A DNA stretch of 64,000 nt from Pseudomonas sp. UBA5706 (lineage in GTDB: Bacteria > Pseudomonadota > Gammaproteobacteria > Pseudomonadales > Pseudomonadaceae): the NCBI RefSeq assembly GCF_002419965.1, contig NZ_DIHC01000028.1, positions 62,001 to 126,000 of the forward strand, in the 5' to 3' direction. The position numbers and the translations under genes were made by a program. Position 1 is the first letter of the stretch, and each line of letters starts with the position of its first letter. The notes beneath the pieces were generated by a model, which had not been told where the DNA came from, ran no database searches, and was given only the letters and a program-made list of their open reading frames with translations. Shown one piece after another: positions 16,549 to 24,710 of this stretch.

Positions 16549-16833
16549 ATGAGCATTGATTTTGTCGTCCACGACGCCGACGACGCAGTGGGCGTCGTGG
16601 TTGTCGAAGGCGTGAAAGCCGGGCAGAAGCTGACCGGGTGGGTGATGGACCAGAACACGACACTGGAATTCGAGGTTCTCAGCGACATTCCAATCGGCCA
16701 CAAGCTGGCTATCCGTGACCTCCAGGAAGGCGATACCGTGGTCAAGTACGGCGTCGACATTGGCCGCGTGGTCAAGCCCATCCGCGAAGGCGAGCACCTT
16801 CACGTCCACAACGTCAAAACCAAGAGGTGGTAA
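16549..16833 (+). CDS. suyA: (2R)-sulfolactate sulfo-lyase, small subunit
   Basis: 94 residues, one SAF-domain subunit of the UxaA-type lyase family. The sequence fits SuyA: Val-Gly-Val-Val-Val-Val-Glu-Gly early, Ile-Pro-Ile-Gly-His-Lys-Leu-Ala in the middle and a His-Val-His-Asn-Val-Lys-Thr-Lys-Arg-Trp end. With SuyB it desulfonates (R)-sulfolactate to pyruvate and sulfite in the cytoplasm. The start follows an AGGAG site; an in-frame ATG 15 bases earlier lies inside that site. The SuyB start is 3 bases after the stop, so the two are coupled. Confidence 0.92.
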   Translation: MSIDFVVHDADDAVGVVVVEGVKAGQKLTGWVMDQNTTLEFEVLSDIPIGHKLAIRDLQEGDTVVKYGVDIGRVVKPIREGEHLHVHNVKTKRW

Positions 16834-16835
16834 GC

Positions 16836-18005
16836 ATGGAACTCAACGGACGCACTTTCATGGGCTACCGCCGCGACAATGGCCGCGTGGGTATTCGCAA
16901 CCATGTCATCATCCTGCCGGTGGACGACATCTCCAACGCAGCCGCCGAAGCGGTGGCGAACAACATCAAGGGCACTATTGGCCTGCCGCACCCTTATGGG
17001 CGTCTGCAGTTTGGCGAGGACCTGGAGCTGCACTTCCGTACCCTGATCGGCACGGGGTGCAACCCCAACGTGGCAGCCGTCGTCGTCATCGGTATCGAAC
17101 CGGGCTGGACCAAGCGCGTGGTCGACGGCATCCGCGCCACCGGAAAGCCAGTAGAAGGTTTCTGGATCGAGCAGAATGGCGACCACAACACCATCTGCGC
17201 CGCCTCGCGCAAAGCACGCGAATTCGTGCAGTACGCCACCGAACTGCGCCGGGAAGAATGTGACATCAAGGAGCTGTGGGTCTCGACCAAATGTGGCGAG
17301 TCGGACACCACCTCCGGCTGCGGCGCCAACCCGACAGTCGGCAATGCATTCGACAAACTGTACGCCCAAGGCTGCACCCTGGTATTCGGCGAAACCTCGG
17401 AGCTTACCGGTGGCGAACATCTGGTGGCCGAGCGCTGCAGCACCCCTGCAGTGCGGGAGAAATTCCAGTTCATGTTCGACCGCTACAGCGCCATGATCGA
17501 CCGCTGGAAGACCAGTGATCTTTCTGAATCGCAGCCGACCAAAGGCAATATCGAAGGTGGCCTGACCACCATCGAAGAAAAAGCGCTGGGCAACATTCAG
17601 AAGATTGGCCGCAAGTGTCGGGTCGATGGCGTGCTGGATAAGGCCGAAGAACCAACCGGCCCTGGCCTTTGGTTTATGGACTCGTCTTCAGCCGCCGCTG
17701 AGATGGTGACCCTGTGTGCAGCCTCAGGCTATGTCGCGCATTTCTTCCCGACCGGCCAAGGCAACGTCATCGGCAACCCGATCCTGCCGGTCATCAAGAT
17801 CTGCGCCAACCCGCGCACGTTCCGTACCATGGGCGAGCATATCGATGTGGATGTATCCGGCCTGCTGCGTCGGGAAATCAATATGGATGATGCGGGCGAC
17901 AGCCTGCTCGACATGCTCATGCGCACCGCCAACGGTCGCTTTACCGCCGCGGAAGCTTTGGGGCATCGCGAATTCGTGCTGACCCGTCTGTTCGAAAGCG
18001 CCTGA
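16836..18005 (+). CDS. suyB: (2R)-sulfolactate sulfo-lyase, large subunit
   Basis: 389 residues of the UxaA/altronate-dehydratase large-subunit family, with the length and sequence typical of SuyB rather than of the longer one-piece UxaA. Features seen are an N-terminal Arg-Arg-Asp-Asn-Gly-Arg-Val-Gly-Ile-Arg-Asn-His, Cys-Gly-Glu-Ser-Asp-Thr-Thr-Ser-Gly-Cys-Gly-Ala-Asn in the middle and a C-terminal Gly-Asn-Pro-Ile-Leu-Pro-Val-Ile-Lys. The Cys residues fit an iron-dependent lyase. It releases sulfite from (R)-sulfolactate and yields pyruvate. A strong terminator follows, separating it from the symporter gene. Confidence 0.93.
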   Translation: MELNGRTFMGYRRDNGRVGIRNHVIILPVDDISNAAAEAVANNIKGTIGLPHPYGRLQFGEDLELHFRTLIGTGCNPNVAAVVVIGIEPGWTKRVVDGIRATGKPVEGFWIEQNGDHNTICAASRKAREFVQYATELRREECDIKELWVSTKCGESDTTSGCGANPTVGNAFDKLYAQGCTLVFGETSELTGGEHLVAERCSTPAVREKFQFMFDRYSAMIDRWKTSDLSESQPTKGNIEGGLTTIEEKALGNIQKIGRKCRVDGVLDKAEEPTGPGLWFMDSSSAAAEMVTLCAASGYVAHFFPTGQGNVIGNPILPVIKICANPRTFRTMGEHIDVDVSGLLRREINMDDAGDSLLDMLMRTANGRFTAAEALGHREFVLTRLFESA

Positions 18006-18011
18006 CCCACC

Positions 18012-18046
18012 AGCACCGCAGCCCTCAACGGCTGCGGTGCTGTTTT
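18012..18046 (+). terminator. Rho-independent terminator after suyB
   Basis: A perfect 12-bp GC-rich stem (AGCACCGCAGCC / GGCTGCGGTGCT) with a 6-base loop is followed by GTTTT. It lies 7 bases after the suyB stop codon. Confidence 0.85.
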
Positions 18047-18110
18047 ACACCCTATATGCTCCCCTGCTTTCAAGAAGTCCGTCTCACAACAACCATAAAT
18101 GGAGACCTTC

Positions 18111-18179
18111 ATGAATCTGCTCGCCGCTTTGTTCTCCCCTCCAAGCCCTCGACCGCGACGACCGATCTGGCGCCTGTAG
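18111..18179 (+). CDS. Putative 22-residue leader peptide
   Basis: ATG with GGAG 7 bases upstream opens a 22-codon frame ending in TAG. The peptide has a short hydrophobic start and then a Pro/Arg-rich stretch (Ser-Pro-Pro-Ser-Pro-Arg-Pro-Arg-Arg-Pro) before Ile-Trp-Arg-Leu. It lies between the suyB terminator and the DctA-type symporter gene. A proline-rich sequence could slow ribosomes, so it may act as a translational leader. It could also be chance; only the ribosome site and position support it. Confidence 0.35.
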   Translation: MNLLAALFSPPSPRPRRPIWRL

Positions 18180-18269
18180 TACGTCGCGCGTGCGTTGAAA
18201 AAACAAGAACTGACACCCTGCTCTGATCGTTGCGATTGGCGTGGGGCATTCGCTCATGGAGAGACACCC

Positions 18270-19592
18270 GTGAAAATCCTCAAAAATCTTTATGTTCAGG
18301 TCATCATCGGTCTGGTCGCCGGCATCATCCTAGGCTACTGCTCACCTTCGCTTGGGGTCGAAATGAAACCGCTGGGCGATACCTTCATACGCCTGATCAA
18401 GATGCTGATAACCCTGGTGATTTTCTGCACTGTTGCTATCGGCATCGCGCGTATGGAAAGCCTCAAGGAACTGGGTAAGGTCGGGTTCAAGACCCTGGTG
18501 TATTTCGAGGTCATCACCTCGGTGGCGCTACTACTGGGGATGATCATCGCCAATCTGGTACAGCCCGGTGCCGGGATGAACATCGACCCTGCAAGCCTCG
18601 ACAGTGGCGCCATGTCCCAGTACCTCAGTCAGGTGCATGCACAGGAGTCTTCAAGCCTGCTGACCCAGATCGTGCCGAACTCGGTAGTCGGTGCCTTCGC
18701 CAGTGGAAATCTGCTGCAAGTTCTGTTGTTTTCAGTTCTATTCGGCGTAGCACTATCGGGCATGTCCCGTCGTAGCCGGCTGGCAGCGCGTGTGATCGAG
18801 CAGTTCGGCGAGACGCTGATGCGCATTGTCAGCATGATCATGTGGCTGGCACCGATTGGCGCATTCGGGGCAATGGCGTTCACCATTGGTAAGTACGGTA
18901 TTGGTGCCTTGCAGCAAATGGGTTTGCTGATCGTCTGCCTGTATGTGACCAGTCTTTTGTTCATAGGCATTGTGCTGGGCTCGATCAGCTTCGCATGCGG
19001 GGTCAACATCTGGTCACTCATCAAGTACTTTCGCGAGGAACTGCTGATCGTGCTGGGCACCTCGACGACCGAGTCGGTGCTGCCCCGACTGATGCAGAAA
19101 ATGGAGCGCCTGGGTTGTGAGAAGTCGATCATCGGCCTGGTGCTCCCCACCGGTTACTCCTTCAACCTTGATGGCGCAGCGATCTACCTGACGATGTCCG
19201 CGCTGTTTCTCGCTCAGGCCCTGAACATTGACCTCTCCTGGACCCAGCAACTGGGCCTGCTGGTGATTCTGCTCATCACCTCCAAGGGTGGCGCGGGAGT
19301 TGCCGGAGCGGCTCTGATCGTGCTGACCGCAACCCTTGCCAGTCACGACATCATTCCCGTTGCTGCTATCACTCTGATCCTGGGGATCGACCGTATCCTC
19401 AACGAAGTACGGGCCTTGACCAACATGATGGGAAACGTCGTCGGCACATTGGCCATCGCCCGCTGGGAAGGCAAATTCGATCTCGCCAAGGCACGCGCCG
19501 AGCTCGCGTCGCCAAGTGCCCTTGGATCGCCGATTCCCGTTGAGGAAGATCAACCGCATCGGCCTCTGAACCTGCCTCAGGAAAATCAATGA
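18270..19592 (+). CDS. DctA/GltP-family dicarboxylate:cation symporter (candidate sulfolactate importer)
   Basis: About 440 residues of the dicarboxylate/amino-acid:cation symporter (DAACS) family: eight membrane helices and two re-entrant loops, with the Ser-rich hairpin Gly-Thr-Ser-Thr-Thr-Glu-Ser-Val-Leu-Pro and the Asn-Leu-Asp-Gly-Ala-Ala-Ile-Tyr block of helix 7. GTG 18270 with GGAG is chosen because the DctA N-terminus (Leu-Tyr-Val-Gln-Val-Ile) begins there; an upstream TTG frame adds non-homologous sequence. The neighbours, suyAB and the ComC-like dehydrogenase, make sulfolactate or a related C3 sulfonate the likely substrate, though C4-dicarboxylates remain possible. Confidence 0.85.
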   Translation: MKILKNLYVQVIIGLVAGIILGYCSPSLGVEMKPLGDTFIRLIKMLITLVIFCTVAIGIARMESLKELGKVGFKTLVYFEVITSVALLLGMIIANLVQPGAGMNIDPASLDSGAMSQYLSQVHAQESSSLLTQIVPNSVVGAFASGNLLQVLLFSVLFGVALSGMSRRSRLAARVIEQFGETLMRIVSMIMWLAPIGAFGAMAFTIGKYGIGALQQMGLLIVCLYVTSLLFIGIVLGSISFACGVNIWSLIKYFREELLIVLGTSTTESVLPRLMQKMERLGCEKSIIGLVLPTGYSFNLDGAAIYLTMSALFLAQALNIDLSWTQQLGLLVILLITSKGGAGVAGAALIVLTATLASHDIIPVAAITLILGIDRILNEVRALTNMMGNVVGTLAIARWEGKFDLAKARAELASPSALGSPIPVEEDQPHRPLNLPQENQ

Positions 19593-19614
19593 CAGTTCTC
19601 GCAAGGAAGTTCTC

Positions 19615-20604
19615 ATGACCGTACAGATCGCATTACACGAAGCCCTGTCGTTGGCGTTGACGGCGTTGCGTCGCGCAGGGATGTCCCAGGCGTGTGCCCA
19701 GAGCTGCGCCGAGGCACTTGTGCGCGCCGAGCAGGATGGTCTGCCATCTCATGGTTTGTCGCGCCTGCCGTTTTATCTGGACCAGATAGCCACCGGTAAA
19801 GTCGACGCTCAAGCCATCCCCAGTGTCAGGATCAATGGCGCTGTGGTTCAGGTCGATGCCAGACGCGGGTTGGCGTTTGCCGCGATTGACGCAGGCTTGG
19901 ACGCTGCCATCCAGGTTAGCCGGAACCAGGGGATCTGCGCCCTCTCCATCACGCGCTCCCACCATTTCGGCGTTGCCGGTCAACCTGTAGAGCGCGCAGC
20001 CCGCGAAGGTCTTCTGGCACTGGCTTTCAGCAATGCACCTGCAGCCATGGCGCCTTGGGGTGGCCGCACGCCTTTGTTCGGCACCAACCCGATAGCATTT
20101 GCATCCCCACGTCTGCATGGCGAACCCTTGGTGATCGACCTGTCACTGTCCAAAGTGGCGCGCGGTAAGGTCATGCTGGCAAAAAAAGCAGGCGCTGCGA
20201 TCCCCGAAGGCTGGGCGATCGATCGTGACGGCGCCCCGACCACCGATGCTGAAGCGGCATTGGCAGGCAGCATGGTGCCCATGGGCGATGCCAAAGGTGC
20301 TGCGCTGGCGCTGATGGTGGAACTGCTGACAGCGGGTCTGGCAGGCAGCCACTTCGGTTTCCAGGCCAGTTCGTTCTTCGAAGCCGAGGGCGACGCACCC
20401 AGTGTCGGGCACCTACTGTTGCTGATCGATCCGTCACGCTTCTCCAGCGGTTACCTGGCCCATGCCGAAGCCTTGTTCCTTGCCATGCTCGAGCAACCCG
20501 GTGTTCGCCTCCCCGGAGAACGGCGGTTTGCTGAGCGGGCTGAGCGCAGTGAGTACATTCATTTGCCTGCAGCCTTGATTGACGACTTGCGCCTTCGCGG
20601 CTGA
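19615..20604 (+). CDS. comC: ComC-like Ldh_2-family dehydrogenase (probable (R)-sulfolactate dehydrogenase)
   Basis: 329 residues of the Ldh_2 family, with Ser-His-Gly-Leu-Ser-Arg (45-50), Ser-His-His-Phe-Gly carrying the catalytic His (115-119), Gly-Thr-Asn-Pro-Ile-Ala-Phe (156-162) and the Asp-Leu-Ser-Leu-Ser-Lys-Val-Ala-Arg-Gly-Lys segment (about 175-185). ComC of bacterial sulfolactate degraders reduces sulfopyruvate to (R)-sulfolactate with NADPH as part of stereo-inversion before SuyAB. It has an AAGGA site and lies 22 bases after the symporter. No SlcC-type (S)-sulfolactate dehydrogenase is adjacent. The assignment rests on family plus context. Confidence 0.78.
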   Translation: MTVQIALHEALSLALTALRRAGMSQACAQSCAEALVRAEQDGLPSHGLSRLPFYLDQIATGKVDAQAIPSVRINGAVVQVDARRGLAFAAIDAGLDAAIQVSRNQGICALSITRSHHFGVAGQPVERAAREGLLALAFSNAPAAMAPWGGRTPLFGTNPIAFASPRLHGEPLVIDLSLSKVARGKVMLAKKAGAAIPEGWAIDRDGAPTTDAEAALAGSMVPMGDAKGAALALMVELLTAGLAGSHFGFQASSFFEAEGDAPSVGHLLLLIDPSRFSSGYLAHAEALFLAMLEQPGVRLPGERRFAERAERSEYIHLPAALIDDLRLRG

Positions 20605-20666
20605 AACGCTCTCGCCGTCTTGAGTCTGCCGGCCACCACGCAACTCCCAGCAGACTCCCTCTTTTC

Positions 20667-20688
20667 GACAGCCTGATTTCAGGCTGTC
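20667..20688. terminator. Hairpin between convergent comC-like gene and pntB
   Basis: A perfect 10-bp stem (GACAGCCTGA / TCAGGCTGTC) with a 2-base loop overlaps the pntB stop codon. No T-tract follows on either strand, so termination is possible but not certain. Confidence 0.5.
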
Positions 20689-22132
20689 ACTCCACTGCCT
20701 TGACCATGTCTTCAATGACTTTCTTGGCGTCACCGAAGACCATCATGGTTTTGTCGAGGTAGAACAGTTCGTTGTCCAGACCGGCATAGCCGCTCGCCAT
20801 CGAGCGCTTGTTAACGATGATGGTCTTGGCCTTGAAGGCTTCCAGAATCGGCATGCCGGCGATTGGCGACCTCGGATCGTTCTTCGCCGCCGGGTTGACC
20901 ACGTCGTTGGCGCCGAGCACTAGCACCACGTCAGCCTGGCCGAACTCGGAGTTGATGTCTTCCATCTCGAACACCTGGTCGTAAGGCACTTCGGCCTCGG
21001 CGAGCAGAACGTTCATGTGGCCTGGCATCCGACCGGCAACCGGGTGGATCGCGTACTTCACAGTCACGCCAGCGTGGGTCAGCTTCTCGGTCAGTTCTTT
21101 CAGTGCGTGCTGAGCGCGCGCCACTGCAAGGCCATAACCCGGAACGATGATCACCGTGTCAGCGTTGGTCAGCAGGAAGGTGGCGTCATCAGCTGAACCG
21201 GATTTGACCGGACGAGCCTCTTTGCTGCCTTCTGCTGCGCCTGCATCTGCTGCGCCGCCGAAGCCGCCGCCGATCACGTTGAAGAACGAGCGGTTCATGG
21301 CTTTACACATGATGTACGAAAGAATCGCACCCGAAGAACCGACCAGGGAGCCGGCGATGATCAGCATCGAGTTGTTCAGCGAGAAGCCGATACCGGCCGC
21401 CGCCCAGCCCGAGTAGCTGTTGAGCATCGACACGACTACAGGCATGTCTGCGCCGCCAATTGGAATGATCAGCAGCACGCCGATCACGAACGCCAGGATC
21501 AGCATGACGCTGAAGGCGAACAGGCTGCCGGTGAACATGAACATCAGGCCGAAGAACAGCGTGGCCAGGCCCAGGATCAGGTTCAGCTTGTGTTGCCCTG
21601 CGAACTGTACCGGTGCGCCCTGGAACAGCCGGAATTTGTACTTGCCGGACAATTTGCCGAAGGCGATGACCGAGCCGGAGAAAGTGATCGCACCAATGGC
21701 CGCGCCCAGGAACAGTTCCAGACGGTTACCGGTGGGGATCGAATCGCCCAGGTGCGCGACGATGCCCAGCGACTGCGGCTCGACCACAGCGGCAATGGCG
21801 ATGAACACCGCTGCCAGGCCGATCATGCTGTGCATGAAGGCGACCAGTTCCGGCATCTTGGTCATTTCAACGCGCTTGGCCATGATCGAACCGGCCGTAC
21901 CACCAACCAGCAGGCCGACGATGATGTAGCCGATACCGGCGCTGGCGCCGTCGGTGGACAGTGCAGCCAGTTTGAACACCAGACCAATCGTGGTCAGCAC
22001 CGCCAGGCCCATGCCGAGCATGCCGAACAGGTTGCCGCGACGCGACGTGGTCGGGTGCGACAGGCCTTTAAGTGCCTGGATGAAGCAGATCGCCGAAACG
22101 AGGTACAGCAAGGTGACGAGGTTCATGCTCAT
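20687..22132 (-). CDS. pntB: NAD(P) transhydrogenase beta subunit
   Basis: 481 residues: an N-terminal membrane domain of about nine helices and a C-terminal NADP(H)-binding domain III, with Val-Pro-Gly-Tyr-Gly-Leu-Ala-Val-Ala-Arg-Ala-Gln-His and Leu-Val-Leu-Gly-Ala-Asn-Asp-Val-Val-Asn. With PntAA/PntAB it uses the proton gradient to drive NADPH formation from NADH in the inner membrane. The start overlaps the pntAB stop (TAATG). It is core metabolism in pseudomonads, but lying next to an NADPH-type sulfolactate enzyme is suggestive. Confidence 0.95.
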   Translation of the reverse strand: MSMNLVTLLYLVSAICFIQALKGLSHPTTSRRGNLFGMLGMGLAVLTTIGLVFKLAALSTDGASAGIGYIIVGLLVGGTAGSIMAKRVEMTKMPELVAFMHSMIGLAAVFIAIAAVVEPQSLGIVAHLGDSIPTGNRLELFLGAAIGAITFSGSVIAFGKLSGKYKFRLFQGAPVQFAGQHKLNLILGLATLFFGLMFMFTGSLFAFSVMLILAFVIGVLLIIPIGGADMPVVVSMLNSYSGWAAAGIGFSLNNSMLIIAGSLVGSSGAILSYIMCKAMNRSFFNVIGGGFGGAADAGAAEGSKEARPVKSGSADDATFLLTNADTVIIVPGYGLAVARAQHALKELTEKLTHAGVTVKYAIHPVAGRMPGHMNVLLAEAEVPYDQVFEMEDINSEFGQADVVLVLGANDVVNPAAKNDPRSPIAGMPILEAFKAKTIIVNKRSMASGYAGLDNELFYLDKTMMVFGDAKKVIEDMVKAVE

Positions 22133-22455
22133 TACTTCGATACCTCGTCTTTAGCTTTAGGCGTTTTCTTCTTGAACATTTCCAGCATGCGCCGGGTGAC
22201 CAGGAAGCCACCGAACACGTTGACGGCTGCCAGAGCCACAGCCAGGGTGCCCATGGTCTTGCCCAGCGGGGTCACGGTCAACGCAGCGGCCAGCATGGCG
22301 CCGACGATGACGATGGCCGAGATGGCGTTGGTCACGGCCATCAGCGGGGTGTGCAGCGCAGGGGTGACGTTCCAGACCACGTGGTAGCCGACGTAGATCG
22401 CCAGCACGAAGATGATCAGGTTGTAGACGCCGTGAGAGATCAGCATGTCTTCCAT
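22132..22455 (-). CDS. pntAB: NAD(P) transhydrogenase alpha subunit part 2 (membrane part)
   Basis: 107 residues with about three to four membrane helices and a charged Lys-rich tail, matching the split membrane portion of the alpha subunit. ATG 22455 is chosen because the conserved Met-Glu-Asp-Met-Leu start lies there; longer frames overlap the pntAA stop region. It lies between pntAA and pntB in the usual order. Confidence 0.93.
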   Translation of the reverse strand: MEDMLISHGVYNLIIFVLAIYVGYHVVWNVTPALHTPLMAVTNAISAIVIVGAMLAAALTVTPLGKTMGTLAVALAAVNVFGGFLVTRRMLEMFKKKTPKAKDEVSK

Positions 22456-22466
22456 TGTTTTTATCC

Positions 22467-23588
22467 TCAGCCGTTCTTGCGCACGATCTGGCCGTCGCGG
22501 CACATCAGGCACGCGGCGACGATGTCGTCTTCGAGGTTGATCTCGAACTGGCCCTCCTTGGTGAAGACCAGCTTCAGGAAATCCAGCAGGTTGCGTGCAT
22601 AAAGCGCAGAAGCATCCGCCGCGACCAGCGCTGGCAGGTTGGTGTGGCCGACGATGGTCACGCCGTGCTCGATCACCACCTGGTCAGCCACGGTCAGCGG
22701 GCAGTTGCCGCCCTGGGCTGCGGCGAGGTCGATGACCACCGAGCCGGGCTTCATCTGCGAGACCGTTTCGGCGCTCAGCAATACCGGCGCCTTGCGGCCC
22801 GGAATCAGCGCGGTGGTGATCACGATGTCTGCCTGCTTGGCGCGTTCGTGAACGGCCACGGCCTGACGCTGCATCCAGCTGGCAGGCATCGGACGCGCAT
22901 AACCGCCCACGCCTACGGCTGCTTCGCGCTCTTCGTCAGTCTCGTAAGGCACGTCGACGAACTTGGCGCCCAGCGACTCGATCTGCTCCTTCACTGCGGG
23001 GCGAACGTCGGAAGCCTCGATCACTGCACCAAGACGTTTGGCAGTGGCGATGGCTTGCAGGCCGGCAACGCCTGCACCGAGGATCAGCACGCGAGCGGCC
23101 TTCACGGTACCGGCAGCGGTCATCAGCATCGGCATGAAGCGCGGATAGTGATGTGCGGCCAGCAATACCGATTTGTAACCGGCGATGTTGGCTTGCGAGG
23201 ACAGTACATCAAGACTTTGCGCGCGCGAGGTGCGCGGCGCCGCTTCGAGGGCAAAGGCGGTAATGCCGCGCTCGGCCATCTTGGCGATAGTCTCGTTGTT
23301 GAAGGGGTTGAGCATGCCGATCACCACGGTGCCGCTCTTGATCAAGGCCAGCTCGCTGTCGCTTGGCGCGACGACCTTGAGAATGAGCTCGGCGCCGAAG
23401 GCATCGCTGGCGCTGCCGATAGAAGCACCTGCCGCCTCATAGGCACTGTCCGTCACGGAGGCGGTAATGCCTGCGCCCGACTGAACGGTGACCTTATGAC
23501 CCTGGCCAATGAGCTTCTTGATGGTTTCCGCCGTAGCGGCCACACGGGTTTCTCCCGCGCATGTCTCGAGTGGAATGGCGATGTGCAC
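22467..23588 (-). CDS. pntAA: NAD(P) transhydrogenase alpha subunit part 1 (NAD-binding)
   Basis: 373 residues from a GTG start (GGAG 8 bases upstream), beginning His-Ile-Ala-Ile-Pro-Leu-Glu as in Pseudomonas PntAA. It has the alanine-dehydrogenase/PNT N-terminal domain (Glu-Thr-Arg-Val-Ala) and the Rossmann motif Gly-Ala-Gly-Val-Ala-Gly-Leu-Gln-Ala. It binds NAD(H) in the soluble part of the enzyme. It is the first gene of pntAA-pntAB-pntB. A hairpin at 23619-23650 separates it from the upstream dehydrogenase gene. Confidence 0.94.
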   Translation of the reverse strand: MHIAIPLETCAGETRVAATAETIKKLIGQGHKVTVQSGAGITASVTDSAYEAAGASIGSASDAFGAELILKVVAPSDSELALIKSGTVVIGMLNPFNNETIAKMAERGITAFALEAAPRTSRAQSLDVLSSQANIAGYKSVLLAAHHYPRFMPMLMTAAGTVKAARVLILGAGVAGLQAIATAKRLGAVIEASDVRPAVKEQIESLGAKFVDVPYETDEEREAAVGVGGYARPMPASWMQRQAVAVHERAKQADIVITTALIPGRKAPVLLSAETVSQMKPGSVVIDLAAAQGGNCPLTVADQVVIEHGVTIVGHTNLPALVAADASALYARNLLDFLKLVFTKEGQFEINLEDDIVAACLMCRDGQIVRKNG

Positions 23589-23618
23589 AAACAGACTCCG
23601 AATCAAGGGCGCAGCCAC

Positions 23619-23650
23619 CCACCTGGCCGACCGTTCACATAGCCAGGTGG
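23619..23650. terminator. Hairpin between the hps-type operon and pntAA
   Basis: A 9-bp stem (CCACCTGGC / GCCAGGTGG) with a 14-base loop sits between the stop codon of the zinc dehydrogenase gene and the pntAA start. There is no T-tract. It may end or attenuate read-through from the DHPS genes into pnt. Confidence 0.4.
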
Positions 23651-23671
23651 ACAGTTCACTGAAAGGAAAAC

Positions 23672-24679
23672 TCAGACTTGCGGTAGTAACACCAGTTTGC
23701 TGGAGGCCGTGCGCTGCTCGTGCAGATCATTGAACGCCTGGGGCCCTTCGCTCAGGTCGCGCGTCTCGACCCAGGCCAGATCACCAAAAGCGCCCTCTTC
23801 CAACGCCTGCACCGTGGCGTACATGTCGGCCATGCTGTAGGTGTAAGTACCCAGCAGCGACACCTCGGCCAGCGTCAGCTTACGCATATCGATCTCGCTG
23901 GCCCAATCCTGCAACCCGATATGCATGATCACTCCGCCCGGTTTCACGGCAGCTAAGGCGGCATTGCGGGTTGGCTTGGCGCCGACCGCATCAATGACGT
24001 AATCGAATCCGTTGTCCTCGGCAGTGGTTTCCAGAGGGTTGAACGTTTCGCAACCGGCATGCTGCCTGGCAGAGTCGCGACGCAGCGGATTGACCTCCGC
24101 CATGCTGACCCGTCGGCAACCGTAAGAGCGCAACAACAAGGCCGCCAACAGGCCAACCGCACCACCGCCAATGATCAGTGTGCGCACTTCCGGGAGAGGC
24201 CGGGCCAAGACTCGCATCGACAGGTTAATCGCATGCAAGGCGGTCGCGGCCGGTTCAGTGACTGCCGCGTGCACCAGCGAGAGACTTTCGGGGATCGGAA
24301 TCACCGAAGCGGCCGGGATCGCCATGTATTCGGCAAACGCACCTGGGCGGGTCATCCCGATCATTGTGCGATTGGCGCAGAGGTTGTCACGCCCTTGGCG
24401 GCAGAACTCACAGTGGCCGCAGGTGATCAGCGGATTTACCGTCACCCGCTGCCCGACCTGCAAGCGCGGTGCAGCCGTTTCCACTACCACTCCGGACAAC
24501 TCATGCCCCAACACCAGACCAGGCTGACGACGGGGGTCATGACCATGGAAAGCATGCATGTCAGAACCGCAGATCCCGGCGGCCGCCACCTTGATAATCA
24601 CCTCGCCGGGCTGCAATTCAGGATAAGGTCGCTCGAGCAGTTGCATTTCCAGAGGCTGCGTATAAACCAGAGCTTTCAT
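23672..24679 (-). CDS. Zinc-dependent dehydrogenase (candidate DHPS 2-dehydrogenase)
   Basis: 335-residue zinc medium-chain dehydrogenase. Gly-Ile-Cys-Gly-Ser-Asp (about 36-41), Gly-His-Glu (about 58-60), the four-Cys structural site near 90-105 and Gly-Gly-Gly-Ala-Val-Gly for NAD(P) are present. It lies last in a run of zinc dehydrogenase, MFS, SDR and hpsN. In Cupriavidus, HpsO and HpsP interconvert the DHPS enantiomers through a ketone before HpsN acts; this protein and the SDR are the two candidates. Which one matches which named enzyme cannot be decided here. Confidence 0.82.
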   Translation of the reverse strand: MKALVYTQPLEMQLLERPYPELQPGEVIIKVAAAGICGSDMHAFHGHDPRRQPGLVLGHELSGVVVETAAPRLQVGQRVTVNPLITCGHCEFCRQGRDNLCANRTMIGMTRPGAFAEYMAIPAASVIPIPESLSLVHAAVTEPAATALHAINLSMRVLARPLPEVRTLIIGGGAVGLLAALLLRSYGCRRVSMAEVNPLRRDSARQHAGCETFNPLETTAEDNGFDYVIDAVGAKPTRNAALAAVKPGGVIMHIGLQDWASEIDMRKLTLAEVSLLGTYTYSMADMYATVQALEEGAFGDLAWVETRDLSEGPQAFNDLHEQRTASSKLVLLPQV

Positions 24680-24710
24680 ATGAATTCCTTCTTATCGTTA
24701 TGGGTGTCGA

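Noticed and set aside
16549..18005. Altronate dehydratase (UxaA) assignment for the two-gene lyase
   Set aside because: The split small/large subunits, sequence details and sulfonate neighbours fit SuyAB; no hexuronate genes are present.
22455..23642. Long plus-strand open frame (395 codons) opposite pntAA
   Set aside because: It mirrors the codon structure of pntAA, is His/Asp/Gly rich and has no family features; a typical high-GC antisense shadow.
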